From Rhodeus uyekii (lineage: Eukaryota > Chordata > Actinopteri > Cypriniformes > Acheilognathidae): 64,000 nucleotides of DNA. The notes beneath the pieces were generated by a model. It saw nothing but the letters and a program-made list of their open reading frames with translations. It had not been told where the DNA came from and searched no databases. Location: positions 1,835,001 to 1,899,000 of the forward strand of contig JAWRVZ010000043.1 in NCBI GenBank assembly GCA_037043235.1, given 5' to 3'. A program made the position numbers and the translations under genes. Shown here in pieces: positions 47,660 through 60,210 of this stretch; position 1 is the first letter of the stretch; every line of letters begins with the position of its first letter.

Positions 47660-48365
47660 GATTCCTTAACTTTTAAAACTAATTTTACACAGGGTGCTGG
47701 CCTCTCTCAGAGATATCTGCATATCACTATACTCAGCTCGTAGTTCATCAAAAGCTCTGCCGGTAGTCTGTTAATTAGGAAGGAAATTCAGAACTAGCCT
47801 CACCACTTAAATGTTGCTTTATTGTAGCAAAACAAAGATTTGCAAGCATTCCTCCAGAATCAAGGAGATCCTGCTTATCCCGTATCCAGTCTTCAATAAA
47901 TATCCTGCAATCAGAACCACCACTGAATATTTGCACATTTCGACCTTGGTGTTTAACAACAGTTGCAGCAGGAAAACGAATGTGGAATATGGAATCTGGG
48001 CTTTAGGTGGCACAGTCAATGCTGGGGGAGAGTATTGGCCATTCGGAGAAGGCGGCAAGTCAGTCGGCAGTCCATTGGCCATGTTTGGTAAAGCATGAAT
48101 GGCAGTAACATTGTCATGCATGTTAGTTCTGGATGAGCCAGTCGGCACATTAGGTGGATGTGGGCCAACTGAAGATGGAATGGAAGTTCACAGGGGGTGT
48201 TAACAGGGGCTTGGGGGATGAGCTGAGGGCTGAAGTTGCATGGAGGTGCTGGGCCAGGTGCCCAACTGGTGCCAGCTCACTGTAGAGGGAGGTGCATTCT
48301 GTGTGTGCAACGTTAACTGCGTCACCTTTGGACTAACAGACTGTTGAGGGTTATCATCTAGCTGG
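47660..48365 (-). pseudogene. Decayed gag-like reading frame
   Basis: On the minus strand three linked frames read like one protein broken by frameshifts and stops. From about 48365 to 48010: a Pro/Ser/Thr-rich segment including PPNVPTGSSRTNMHD and PTDLPPSPNGQYSPP, with stops upstream. From about 48000 to 47805: IFHIRFPAATVV, then VQIFSGGSDCRIFIEDWIRD and LLDSGGMLANLCFATIKQHL, ending SGEA. From about 47760 to 47660: AFDELRAEYSDMQISLREAS. The pattern FSGG...FIEDW...HLSGEA resembles the capsid region of Ty3/gypsy or PNMA-type Gag proteins (recognition of style, not a search result). No LTR, protease or polymerase was found next to it. It lies between a hAT end and Tigger-B copy 48709-49598. It may be an orphan retrotransposon fragment or a pseudogene of a domesticated gag gene. 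Confidence 0.45.
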
Positions 48366-48706
48366 GATACCAATACAAATTGCAGGCATGCTTATTTCAA
48401 AATATTGAATTTTATCCTGCTTTACTGGTGACCATGGTGTGGCCTGGAAGGGCTGCCTTGGTGGTAAATGAGGATGGGGAAGTGATCACTGAGTGGTGGT
48501 TTCAGAGACCCTGTTTTCCCTTCCAGTTGATTGAATCTCTTGCTTGTGTAATACAATGTGTATGCAGTGTACAATACACTATATGTAGTGTTTACAAATG
48601 TAATGTAATTACAAATAAGTGAATGCGCTGTATATTTCTTGTGTTTCCTATATTAACAAAGCACTTTAATCAAAAATCAATTAGGCAATTACAGAAGGAA
48701 ACAAGC
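48366..48706. other. Spacer
   Basis: Between the gag-like remnant and Tigger-B. An 80-codon open frame here lacks a recognisable domain. Confidence 0.35.
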
Positions 48707-49600
48707 TACAGTGGAACCCACTTATCTCAAGCTCGGTTAATTCGCCAACCCTATTATGTCGACGTTTTTGAAGTGGAACTGCCAAATCAAATTCCCTCAC
48801 TGTCTTAGCATTTTCTTATTGGTTACGTTGATTCCTTTATGTCGCCGAACCCTAATATCTCGAGCACAGAAGAGGGACAAATTCGCCACTTAACATGAGT
48901 TATCTCGATCCCCGTGACTAATGATTGTAGTTTGCGTTGCACGTGCATCACGGTCTGTACGGTCGCTCACTCCAATGACGGTTCACTTGCTGTGCAGCCA
49001 AAGAAGAACTTGTGGAAGTGGTGAAAAAAAAAAAATTATAGCCAGATGCTATCTTGGAAGAGGAGGCACAGGAGTTTGCCATCGCCGTCCAGGAATTCCA
49101 AGATTACATTGACATTGACAAAGACGTCATTACTGATAGAAGTTTAGATGCTTAAAACCGTTTGTTTCAAGCAGACCGTTAATGGCAAAAAGCAACAAAG
49201 CATTTTAGACTTGGTAAAGAAACCATAGTAACCGCGTGTACAATACTTTCAGAACTGTGTCAGAGCGAAATGACAGTGTTATGAGCGAATGTGTTTATGT
49301 GTATTGGTGTGACCGTTTACGCTGTGAGCGAAATTGTGTTGCAATGGTGGAGAATATTATTAAAGGTTTGTATCGAGAATCGAAGGTGTTTTTTATTGTA
49401 TACTGGTAAATTCTGCTGTTAGTTGGTGTACATATGCCTTTTGTTATTAGCAAACATATACAGTGTATATATATTTTTATAGCATGCCGATTTCTTCATC
49501 AAACAAATCGCCACATTGGCTTTCGTTTATCTTGATCATCGGTTATCTCGATGCTTTTTTGCAACCCCCAAGGCTGTCGCCATAACCAGGTTCGGCTGTA
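48707..49600 (+). mobile_element. Tigger-B copy 3 with transposase remnant
   Basis: Element 48709-49598 with TA on both sides. Left end CAGTGGAACCCACTTATCTC; right end degraded (ATAACCAGGTTCGGCTG). It is inverted relative to the copies at 31938, 40036 and 51746. Carries the C-terminal transposase remnant listed separately. Confidence 0.85.
48995..49230 (+). pseudogene. Tigger-type transposase C-terminal remnant
   Basis: Plus-strand translation gives EEEAQEFAIAVQEFQDYIDI followed by DKDVITDRS, then after a frameshift a segment corresponding to the KQQSILDFVKKP end seen in the sister copy. The acidic helix and short C-terminal hydrophobic motif are typical of Tigger/jerky transposases after the DDE domain. 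The DNA-binding and catalytic domains are absent, so the copy cannot act on its own. An A-run and a stop interrupt the upstream part. Confidence 0.65.
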
Positions 49601-50217
<617 letters not shown>

Positions 50218-51743
50218 TTGTGTATATCCCTCCAAAAAAAGGTGAGACAGAAATACCTAAACGTATCTGTATTGTGAAGAGAACTGGTGTAACTACAACC
50301 TCAACTGGTTCACATGCCTTCAGCGCTTCACACGGAAACATTAAAGCTCCATGAATAATTGTGTGGGATATTAAAGTACCATGAAAATGCCTCCACTGCA
50401 ATGCCAAAGGCTTAATACAATTGAACTCCAGTGAGCCACTCCTCCACCTGTCCACTTGGTCAAGGCTGGTGTTTCAGTCTGCCTATCAGCTCTCTTCATA
50501 ACACATGGTTTCAAAATGAAAGGCATTTGTGTTTTTATGCACTTTGGAACAGAGTCTAAAACAGGAATTAGGTGAACACTTCAAATACCTCCACACTCAG
50601 CAGATTTAGCCCACAAAATAAGCATAAAAAGACTTAGCAAGATGAAAAGGCCACAAAAGTGTTGTTGACATTTAAGAGGATCAGGTGGACATTAAATCCA
50701 GCTCTGACTGACGATAATGCTTTTTAATACACTCTGTTATTACGTGGAATACATTACAAAAACATTGGGCTGGCCAATACATACTAGGAAAGTGATTTAG
50801 TGGGGATATCAAAGAGAGGTGAGTGAAACAAAAGAGGCTTTCTCATTAGAAGAACATTTTCACAGTTCCTATAACTATTGGCGGAAGTATCAGCTTTTTG
50901 GCATGCTCGTAATTCAGGAACCAGGAACAATTTTAGTTAAAGGAATGCCTTTTGGGGGACTAAATTAGACCACTTCTTTTTCATTTTGTTGTTGTTTTTG
51001 TATACCAATTACTTTCTTTGTCTAACAGTTCTATCTCATAACATATTAGATAGAACGGCCCTGGTTGCTAATTCCTATAACTGAGATCCTATAACTACCA
51101 AGTGCGAAAGACCATATAGATCAAGACAGAACCACATACAACCCACTGAAATTTCATTGATCAGTGACTGTTGAGCAACCAGCTGCCTGTGACATTCATA
51201 TTTATTCACTGTTTTACTCATTCATATCCATTCATGTATTCATTCACATATCTATCTAACCTCTTATTTTTTACATTACGCACACAATTTCAAAATTCTT
51301 TTCTCATAAATTACGATCTTTGGGTGAAAAAAATCATATAGTACAAGCAGCAATGTAATATGTATCAGAAAGCTTTCCACAGGAACTTTTTTCCCTAATG
51401 AGTACAATCATGAGAAATAAAGACGTGCTATAAATACTGGAATTAAAATTGCAATTGTGAGGGACTTTTTTGAAAAAGTATCCCGAATACGTAACGCTAA
51501 TCCAAAGACGATGAAGATGATTCGGAAATAAAAAAGGATTTATTAAAGAACAATCCATCAATGCGAAACCAGACAACTGAAGAATGCACAAGGAGGAACT
51601 TAAACACACAATGGTGATGAGCTAAATGTTAAACAACTGAGATAATAGGGTAAGGACACAGATGAGTGGTGGAAACTGAACAAAGAAACACGTCACTGAA
51701 AATAAGAAACTAAAAGTCCATGAAAACGATACTAAGACCAATA
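50218..51743. other. Single-copy DNA with a possible old LTR fragment at 51480-51740
   Basis: 51540-51620 (TTTATTAAAGAACAATCCAT, CAAGGAGGAACTTAAACACA) resembles reverse-complement LTR text seen in fish gypsy elements, and has a partial match at about 14000. Weak. Confidence 0.35.
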
Positions 51744-52627
51744 TACAGTGGAATCTGGTTATGTCGACGGCCTCAGGGGTTTCAAAAAAGCGTCGAGATA
51801 ACCGAGGATCGAGAAAACCAAAAGCCAACATGGCGATTTGTTTGATGAAGCGATCGGCATGCTATAAAAATGTACATACACTGTATGTTTTCTAACAACA
51901 AATGTGCACCAACTAACAGCAGAGATTTACCAGTATACAACGCCTTCGATTCTCGATACAAACCTTTAATCATATTCTCCAACATTGCAACACAATTTCG
52001 CTCACAGCGTAAACAGTCACAATACAAGTGTAAACACATTCACTCATAACACAGTCGCTCTGACACAGTTCTGAAAAGTATTGCACTTATGGTTACTATG
52101 GTTTCTTTACAAAGTCTAAAATGCTTTGTTGCTTTTTGCCTTTAACAGTTTGCTTGAAAACAAATGCTTCTATCAGTAACGACGTCTTTGTCGATGTCAA
52201 TGTAATCTGGGAATTCCTGGACATTGATGGCGAACTCCTGGGCCTCCTCTTCCAAGATAGCATCTGTAAGACTTGATTTTTTAGGGAGTTCTTCTCCGGC
52301 TGCACGGCACTGCGCCGCAAGAATGAGTCAAGTGTCGTTGGAGTGAGCGACTATACAGACCGGTGCAACGCATGCACAGTGAACTCGGTACTATCATTAG
52401 TCACAGGGATCGAGATATGATATATTGATATATTTTATATTGATGTAAAGTGGCGACTTTGTCCCTCTTTTGTGATCAAGATATTAGGGTTCGGCAACAT
52501 TAAAGAATCGACATAACCGATAAGAAAATGCTAAGAAAAATAGGGAATTTGGCGGCCCCACTTCAAAAACGTAGACATAACAGGGCTGGCGAGTTAACAG
52601 AGCTTGAGATAAGTGGATTCCACTGTA
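51744..52627 (-). mobile_element. Tigger-B copy 4, most complete, with transposase remnant
   Basis: Element 51746-52625 (880 bp) flanked by TA. Left end CAGTGGAATCTGGTTATGTC; right end the reverse complement of CAGTGGAATCCACTTATCTC. It retains the segment GCCAACATGGCGATTTGTTT lost at the junction in copy 40036 and the uninterrupted target of the nested LTR. Best template for the family in this window. Confidence 0.9.
52096..52320 (-). pseudogene. Tigger-type transposase C-terminal remnant
   Basis: On the minus strand the end of the protein is VFKQTVKGKKQQSILDFVKK then P and a stop at 52096. The motif QQSILDFV resembles the terminal Q-x-x-[IL]-x-x-F motif seen at the C terminus of several Tigger transposases (a PIP-box-like motif). 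Upstream, the acidic block EFPDYIDIDKDV lies in a different frame, so at least one frameshift separates them. No DDE catalytic domain or CENP-B-type DNA-binding domain is present. Partner of the remnant at 48995-49230. Confidence 0.65.
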
Positions 52628-54196
52628 GCATCCAAACAGAACAGAATTGTGACAAATTATGCAATAAAAAGTTGCAAATATGATAAATAAATTTGAAATA
52701 AAAAATTTGATCAGTTGTGATGTCTGCAGGGATGCCTTAATAATAATTCCATCCTATCCTGTCGACCAGAATAACAGGAAGTCCAGATTTGCTTGATTAC
52801 AGTACAGTAAGTAACATGAGTTTTCCTTGAGATACTTTGACAGCAGTGTACATTGGGCCGGATTCATCACTGTCTGACATTCTTATGTCGTATTAAACTC
52901 TTGACAAATACCCAAATATAAATGCCAGACAAAACCTAGGAAGTTTTATAAGACCAAAGCAGACAACTGAAAAAAATAGATCATCAGTTTGTATTTGGCA
53001 GCTCTATTTGATGATTAACAAGCTTGCTGTGAACAACTAATGGCTTGTTGATGGGCATTTAATAAGCGTCCAGTGCTCTATGAAAAGTCAAATCTCAATT
53101 CTATAACAAGTATTAATTTGTGGCTTTTAGAGCGGTGATAACCTAAGTGCCTGTGGTCTACTACAGCTGAGCATGAAGCATAGAAATGGAGTGCGCTATC
53201 CACAGTCTCTCAAAGGCCGGAACAACATGCATGACATTAACATAGAGCCTTGCTATTTATTCCCTTGTTAAATAGAGCCACAATTCTCCTAAAAATTGAA
53301 AGCTATTTAAATAACTGGGCAGACGACAGTTCTAAAGGCTGAGAGGGTGAGAGTGCAATGATAATGTTAAACGTAAGCTGATTAAAATGTTATGTAAAAG
53401 GCTATATGCTTGAGCAGAGGCTGTAAAGTCAAAATATGGACATAAGAAGATTTTTATTAGATGAACTTGCCATGTGGCTTTTTCTTATTCATCCGTATTC
53501 GTTCCAAGACTTGCATTAAGAGTAGCAATGAAACTCCACCTAAAATATTAAATATAGCAGTGCACATTCTTCAGACATTAACAAGCAATTTCAAGTCTGC
53601 CATGTCCCGATCCCACTCCTCATTCTTTCCCAATAATTCCCTTACATCAAATGAAACGAACAAAAACAAACCCTCTACACCCTTACATTTTCAAAAGAGC
53701 AGACAGCCATTAAATTAACACCTAAAATAACCTGACAAATTCATACTGCAAATGTCCACATTTCTAGTGATGGATAAACTAAGGCATTGCTAAATAGGGA
53801 AAATTGTTATTTACTATTAAGGATCCTTTTACAGTGCTCTAGACATTTTGCAACTTTTTTTCCAGCCGGTGTGGCTAAATTTTGTTAGAGGTCGCAGCTT
53901 TCAAGAAAAAGACTTGTTTCAGGCAGTTCTACTAGTCTTGTGTCCACATTGTTGTACCCTTTCATTTTGAAATCATGATATTGGTTATTTATTAAAATCA
54001 ATAGCACAACGTCGTCGCACGATGAGAGATTCTAAACATGCTTAACGTGGTGGTAATTAGCCATGAATTTCTGGTAAAAAAATTTCAACAACATTGGGGA
54101 CACTTTAAAGAAAGAAAGGTGCTATAGGCAGAATGAATTATAAAATGTTTTTACTAGGGAAGCTATTTCTACATTCATCCATTCATTCATGCATGC
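52628..54196. other. Single-copy DNA
   Basis: No mobile element or gene recognised. 53090-53350 is complex and could be conserved. Confidence 0.35.
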
Positions 54197-54315
54197 ATTT
54201 ATCAGACGCATTCAAGATACACATTGACATTCCAATCAGTTCTTGCTTTCCCTGGGATCGAACCCATGACCTTGGCGTTGTAAACACCAATGCTCTACTG
54301 AATGAGCTACAGGAA
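54197..54315 (-). mobile_element. tRNA-derived SINE, internally shortened tail
   Basis: Plus-strand view: TTATCAGACGCATTCAAGAT, TTCCCTGGGATCGAACCCAT (B box reverse complement), GCTCTACTGAATGAGCTACA. The usual AAGCGACTT tail module between CAGACGC and ATTCAAG is deleted. Confidence 0.8.
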
Positions 54316-54696
54316 AATTTACAAACTAATTTTCTGCATTTCAATTTGTCTGTTTATATGGTAAGTGCTGACCTTTATGTTATGGTAATGTTCTGAAAAC
54401 AACAGAATAAAAAAAACAAAATAATTAAAACATGTTTACAGGCAGGAAGTCAACAGTCCATAAGGGCCATGGGAAAAGAGAACAATCAATGTGGGCTTTG
54501 CAACGATCTTCAGCAATGATATCAGCAGTGCTGGGGAAAAAAAAAGATATTTTGTGAGGCACAATGTAATAACTCTGCTACAATAATACTCTAATATAAT
54601 AATGATCTAATAATAATTATTATTATTATTATGAAATGGGAATGTAAAACTGTGGAAAAGTGGGAGAGTAGAGTGAGGACATGCATACACACATAC
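54316..54696. other. Spacer
   Basis: Contains a short (TAA/TTA)n near 54595-54635. Nothing else. Confidence 0.4.
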
Positions 54697-55675
54697 ACAG
54701 GCGTTTGCCGCCTTCCTGATTTCTTTTTTTTTTTTGCATGTTTGTCACACTAAAACGTTTCATATCATCAAACTAATTTAAATATTATTACAAAATAACA
54801 CAATTAAAGACAAAATGCAGTTTTTGAACAAAGGTTGATATTATTAACGGAAAACAAAATCCAAACCTACATGGCCGTGTGTAAAATAAAATGTTTGCCC
54901 CAACAGTCAAAAAACAAACAAAAAACAAAAATTAACTATGGTTTATCTATTCCCAATCAAAAAAAAACTTTTTTTTTATACATAAATAGGAGCTGCCTGA
55001 CAAAGTGAAGTAAACCAAAATATCTCCAAAAGCTAGACATCATGCAAAGAAATTCAGGAATAAATGAGAAATTAATTTGAGATCTAGCAGTCTAGAAACG
55101 GTTATAAAGCCATTTCTAAAGCTTTGGGACTTTGGGACATTATCCACAAATGGCAAAAACATGGAATGGTGGTGAACCTTCTTTGGAGTGGCTGGCTGAC
55201 CAAAATTACCCCAAGAGTGCAGTAACGTCTCATCCAAGAAGTCATAAAAGACCCCACAAAAACATCCAAAGAACTCAGATAACCTCAGGTAAGGTCAGTG
55301 TTCATGACTCCTCCATAAGAGAGACTGGGCAAAAATAAAACCTTACGACCTAAAGACAAAAACAACTGCTGAGCAAAAGGAACATTAAGGCTCGTCTCAT
55401 TTTTGCCAGAAAACATCTTTTGGGAAACTTTTGGGAAAGTACTCTGTGGACTGACAAGACAAAATTTGAACTTTTTGGAAAGTGTGAGTCCCATTACATC
55501 TGACGTAAATGTAACACCACATTTCAGAAAAAGAACATCATACCAACAGTAAAATATGGTGGTGTTATCTTTCTCTAATATTTACATTTGTTTGATGATC
55601 TGAAACATTTAAGTGTGACAAACATGCAAAAAAACAAGAAATCAGGAAGGGTACAAACACTTTATCACAACACTG
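54697..55675 (+). mobile_element. Tc1-like transposon, internally deleted
   Basis: The left end region has GCGTTTGCCGCCTTCCTGAT then TGCATGTTTGTCACACTAAA; the right end has AGTGTGACAAACATGCAAAA, AATCAGGAAGGGTACAAACA and CAACACTG at 55675. These form inverted ends of the widespread fish Tc1 family. The left terminal CAGTG is eroded. Between them lies the N-terminal part of a broken transposase. Sequence jumps from AAATATGGTGGTG (55553-55565) to the right sub-terminal region, so roughly the C-terminal half of the transposase is deleted. Confidence 0.88.
55030..55566 (+). pseudogene. Tc1-like transposase pseudogene
   Basis: Plus-strand fragments in changing frames: ISKALGLWDIIHKWQKHG, then LLWSGWLTKITPR, LIQEVIKDPTKTSKEL, KVSVHDSSIRETG, FWETFGKVLCGLT. 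These are the paired-like helix-turn-helix DNA-binding region with the family's GRP-type linker (here degraded to GW), followed by the beginning of the DDE domain around the LWTDE motif, which is damaged (LCGLTRQ; the first catalytic Asp is shifted out of frame). Multiple frameshifts and stops, and the remaining DDE domain is deleted, so it is inactive. Confidence 0.88.
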
Positions 55676-55681
55676 TGTGTG

Positions 55682-55684
<3 letters not shown>

Positions 55685-55717
<33 letters not shown>
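55685..55717 (+). repeat. (AC)n microsatellite
   Basis: Directly right of the Tc1 terminus. Confidence 0.95.
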
Positions 55718-55721
<4 letters not shown>

Positions 55722-56791
55722 ATTTCTCGCTACACTTTGTTCCTTATCCAAGAAAAAGACAGACTTAATGGAATATAAATCAATTCAATAATAATTGCAT
55801 ACTTGCCTTTATAGTATTTAAAACTTAAAATCAGACACTATAAAACTATATAGCAGTTTTTGTCACTAGGGGGAAAAAAAGGAAGATAAAGAAGAAAAGT
55901 GCTCTGTTGCAGAAAGAGCTAAATCTTCCTATCTTTTCCCAGAGCTGGTGTGGCCCCCAAGTCCAAAAATGAACAAAGGGTCAGCTTTTCTGTAATCACC
56001 TCTTTTCCCCTCCAGATTGCATGACCTCTGAGGATTGTGCAAAATCTGAGCAAAACCGGAAAATCCCTGAGGTAAAAGAGGCAGAGATCTTAATAGGAAA
56101 TAACCTTGGATTCGGATGTAATTGGGTGCCCTTTAAATTCTCTTATCTGAAAGGAGGACATATGTGGGGACACTCAGATAATGTGGTAACCGGACTAATG
56201 ACTGCTAGATAAAAATGTAAAAAAAAAGTGACCATACGTTTGCACTGAGCATTTCCAGCTCATTCTCTATAGGACTTGGGGCAGGCGTACAAAGCGAATG
56301 ACACTGGATTGAAGCAACTGGTGAACGTGTCAAAAATTCTGCATTTTATGCAAATGAGAGCCGGAAAATGGCTAGTGGCAACAAATTTATACAAGGTCAT
56401 AATCTGTATAAATTCTTCAAAATGTGTTGCAGATAACAATTGCATTTTTGGGTGGATTTGGTGCTTAAAATCACATTGTTACATATTAGCACATTTAAGT
56501 GTATTAAAGCAAATTAATACTTTGAAATAAGGCCTGTATTTTACTGTAATCATACACATTTAACAGGGCATCGACAGACTGTAATTTCTTAAACAAAAGC
56601 ATGTGGACATCAAAACATGCAAATTTCGACCAAAGGTTTAATGAAGGCTTTCTGAAATTGCAAAGAAAAACAGTTTGCATATTTAGAAACATACTTCTGT
56701 GTTAGCGCAGATTCAAAAACGATAACACTATGGTATGAGTAAAAAAAAGATTTTTTAAATTGTTTTAATATATCGTGCAGACTTTTTTATT

Positions 56792-56824
<33 letters not shown>

Positions 56825-57341
56825 GACAGTATCATGATGTTGAGCGACTCAAAATCACCGCAAGGGAAATTCCTTCACTGCGACAGCCCTAAAAGCAACT
56901 CAGGATCAGCTGCTCAGTCACCTTTCCAACCCTTGTAAGGAGTGACAGAAAGCATAAATAGAGCAGCCTCAGCAAGAGTCTCTTTCCAACTCAGCTTACA
57001 AAAATTCTCAAATACACACAAACACAGAAAATGGTATGGCAACAACAAAAATGTTCTGGATTCTATGTTTTATGACTGGTGCTAATGAAATAAATGCATA
57101 AATTAAATGATGGATTTAATTAATCTTTTATGTTATGTTATCAAATGAAAACTGAACAATTCCTTTCACTGTTTGGTTCAGCACAACTGACCTTAACTGT
57201 TTAAATTAAAACAGATGAAAAAAAGTACATTCTACTGAACTATTGGTAATATATTTCATAATTTCATCAAGTCAAAACCAAACTTTTTTTTTTTTGAAGA
57301 GTTGTAGTAAAGACCTTTGAGTTTCTGAGTGTACTTCACAA
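55718..57341. other. Single-copy DNA with (CA)13 at 56796-56821
   Basis: No gene or further mobile element recognised. Confidence 0.4.
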
Positions 57342-57577
57342 TACAGTAATCTCTCAATCTCTTCAAGTTTCGCGAAGTCAGTGAATCGCGGAGTTTTCAA
57401 AAATATTCATCGAAAAATACAAATTCAAAAAAAATAAAAATATAAATATACACATTTTAAACATTCTGGTACCTACACACATGTATACGGAAATTCCTAG
57501 GAGGGCCATTCCCGGATTTTCACCTATCGCAAGGGGTTCCGGTCCACATTAAACGTGATAAACGAGGGATCACTGTA
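57342..57577 (-). mobile_element. Tigger-A copy 3, short deletion derivative
   Basis: Element 57344-57575 (232 bp) with TA at both sides. Left end CAGTAATCTCTCAATCTCTT, right end GATAAACGAGGGATCACTG. Internal words AAAATATTCATCG and TTTTAAACATTCTGGTACC match the copy at 8474. Most of the interior has been lost, giving a MITE-sized element. Confidence 0.88.
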
Positions 57578-59020
57578 GTTTTATTCATATTTAATAAAAT
57601 GGTAAATGCTGATGAAGTGACTCTTTGAGCAGCTCATGTAGTGTCCTCATATAGCAAGACGAAGAAAACACTATGAGTGACTCAAGCTTGAGTATGTGCA
57701 ATAGACAAAACTACACTGCACAGAGACATGCAGAACAAGCAGACTTCATATTTAACAGCAATCTTTCTGCTGTTTAATAAATCACAGACACTAGTCCATA
57801 TCGCAATTTGATTGATTAATCCTTCTGATTTATTCATCAAAATTTTGCCTCATTTTCAGCCAACAAAAACAACAAACTTTCTGCACCATGTGAACTAATA
57901 TATTAGTCAACATAAAGAAAATCTATGTATTCTCCCCAAAATTGCCATTAGTTGCAATTTAATAACTTTTAGCGTTGTTTGCATCTAAAATATTGTCCTA
58001 ACTGCAACCTAATGTTTTGACTTGGTTTGCTTCACAATGTTGTTTTATTCCATTTCCAAAAGATTTTCACAAAGATTGATACCAGCCTCAAAAACACAAT
58101 TTTTTCCGCTGTCAATTTCATGCCAGTCTTCTTTGTATCAGGAGAACTAAGATTGAAATATTCAGCATTTGAGAGAGCAGTTATATCTGACTATGAATCC
58201 ATCACATCTATTCACAGGAGGAGGAGAAGGTCACACATTCAGGGTTCTATCCCCTCAGTACATCAGCCCACAGCAAACCCAATGAATAGAAACCTATTAG
58301 CATATGCATACTGTATTACTGCAGAGACTGTGGCGGGATGGAGGCCAAATAATGCATGAGGTGCTGCTGTCTCCATGATAAAACACATCACTGAATAATC
58401 TAAAACAGCAAATTTAAGCAGTCTAATGTATTTAGAATGAGATACGAGACAGGTATTAGGCCGTTGAAACCGTGCCGCCCAGACAAGCTCTGATCTAAAA
58501 CTATTCCAAAGATCAGCACTGCATAGATGCATTCATTTACATGTTTATGATCATCCTACAGACTGCATGCGCAAATACCCATGAATTTACATGGCTTCCA
58601 CTCTTTGTAAAGATCACCTATTACTAAACACGGTTTCTAAATGAAATGTCCATTTAACACACTCTGATGCCATTAAAACTCTCAGAGAGAAAAATATGTC
58701 AGGTAATTAAAAGGCAAGGCGGCCTCCTTTAATGAAAAGTGTCGGATGGACCATCAAACTGTACATTTGACTTGATATAATTGAGGCTGATGCTATAATT
58801 TTTTAATGGACTTTACAAAAGAGCTCAGATCTGCGAGCGGTGGACTGAAATGACATGGTACAGACACACATCATCAATCTGGAGGTGTCTTTGAACAAAC
58901 ACAAAAGACCCATAATGCAACAGAAGGAAAATCCCTTCAGAACTTATTGGTTTCTGAAGCAACCACAGGCAAAAAATAATAATAATACACTGATATCTTT
59001 ACTAAAAGCATCAGCACAAG
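57578..59020. other. Single-copy DNA; candidate conserved blocks 58190-58400 and 58590-58860
   Basis: The first block includes TTAGCATATGCATA and AATGAATAGAAACC; the second has GGTAATTAAAAGG and TATAATTGAGG. These POU-like and homeodomain-like words in unique sequence suggest enhancers. Unproven. Confidence 0.3.
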
Positions 59021-59108
59021 CTTTCCTTTAGCTCAAACAGTTGAGCGTGGCGCTTGCAACGCCAAAGCTCATGGGTTCGATTACCAGAGAAAGAATGTTT
59101 TCTTCCTG
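59021..59108 (+). mobile_element. tRNA-derived SINE, head only
   Basis: TTTAGCTCAAACAGTTGAGC and GGGTTCGATTACC are the A and B boxes. The 3' tail is missing after about 59108. Confidence 0.75.
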
Positions 59109-59423
59109 AATCAACACACCCTAACAGATAACACCTGAAAATTAAAATGTATAGTTTTCACTACATAATTTGCACCTTCATTACTACATGAATCGAGCAG
59201 CCTTTGTTTCCACAGTATAGTACATTAATACCATGAGATATGAGCGTCTCTACATACGAGTATTCCAATATACAAGCAAACCTTTGGGTAGATTTTTGCT
59301 TCTAGATACAAGTAAATATTCGAGATACGAGCACGCGTTCTGACACGTTTGCTGACTTCTGTACGCATCGCCCGTGAGTAGCTGATTTTCTCTCTATTTT
59401 GTGCATTATCCTTCATAGTAGCG

Positions 59424-59900
59424 ATGAGTTCTAAGAAAGTGAGTGGTAAGGATGGTAGTGAGAAGAAACACATGAAGCATAAAATGTGAAATGAAGCACG
59501 AAATTGTGGATAAATATGAGCACGTGAGTGATCTAGCACGCAGGAGCATCAGGAGGAACTGTGGACTGAGGAGTTGATCGATCTACAGATGATGAACATC
59601 CGCAGGTGTTGCAAGAGCTCAGCAGTGGCGAGGAGGAGGGTGAACCGGAGGAAAACATTTCTACAAGTGAAATTAAGGAAGTGATGGCTAAGTGGTAGAA
59701 GGTTTCTGATTTCATTGAAAAGAAACACCCTGATAAATCGTCTACTTGTCGTGCACCGGCGCTTTTTGACGACACGTGCCGTACTCATTTTCAAAGGGAG
59801 AAAGAAACAAATCTCCCTCGATTGGTATTTTGTTAAAAGGTCTGCACCAAGTGAAAGTGAGGGTAGTCAGGCGAAAAAAGGGACGAAAACAAAAAGCAAA
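59424..59900 (+). pseudogene. Tigger-type transposase, N- and C-terminal remnants joined by a deletion
   Basis: Starts ATGAGTTCTAAG, MSSKKVSGKDGSEKKH, then, past a stop and frame change, HEIVDKYEHV, matching the E-I-I-D-K-Y segment at the start of the CENP-B-type DNA-binding domain. After about 59535 the text jumps to the C terminus: ELSSGEEEGEPEEN, IKEVMAKW (followed by a stop), VSDFIEKKHPDKSSTCR, ALFDDTCRTHFQ, then GRKKQISLDWYFVKRSAPSE. The last is the Tigger C-terminal Q-x-[ST]-L-D-x-[FY] motif. The DDE domain is absent. At least two stops or frameshifts. It cannot be functional, but shows how this MITE-like form arose by internal deletion. Confidence 0.8.
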
Positions 59901-60210
59901 ACAATAATAGAAAATAGAAAAGTTTTTTTTAAAATACGTAAGCTAATTTCAGTTATGTTAATTTAAGTTTACGCAAGTTACGTAGTGTTCGTGTAAGTCA
60001 CGATATGGAATCAAGTGTCTGTGTATACCAACCCTCTTCCTCCCTTCTCCGCACCTGCCGCTACTGTCTGTAAAAACGTATAATTAAAACCACATTTTAT
60101 TTGATATCACAGGAATCCTTACACTGTATACATGTACTATAATTGTGTGTGTGTCTAAACCAATATAAAACATGTTTTTTCCGTTGTTACGGATCTGGAA
60201 CGAATTAATT

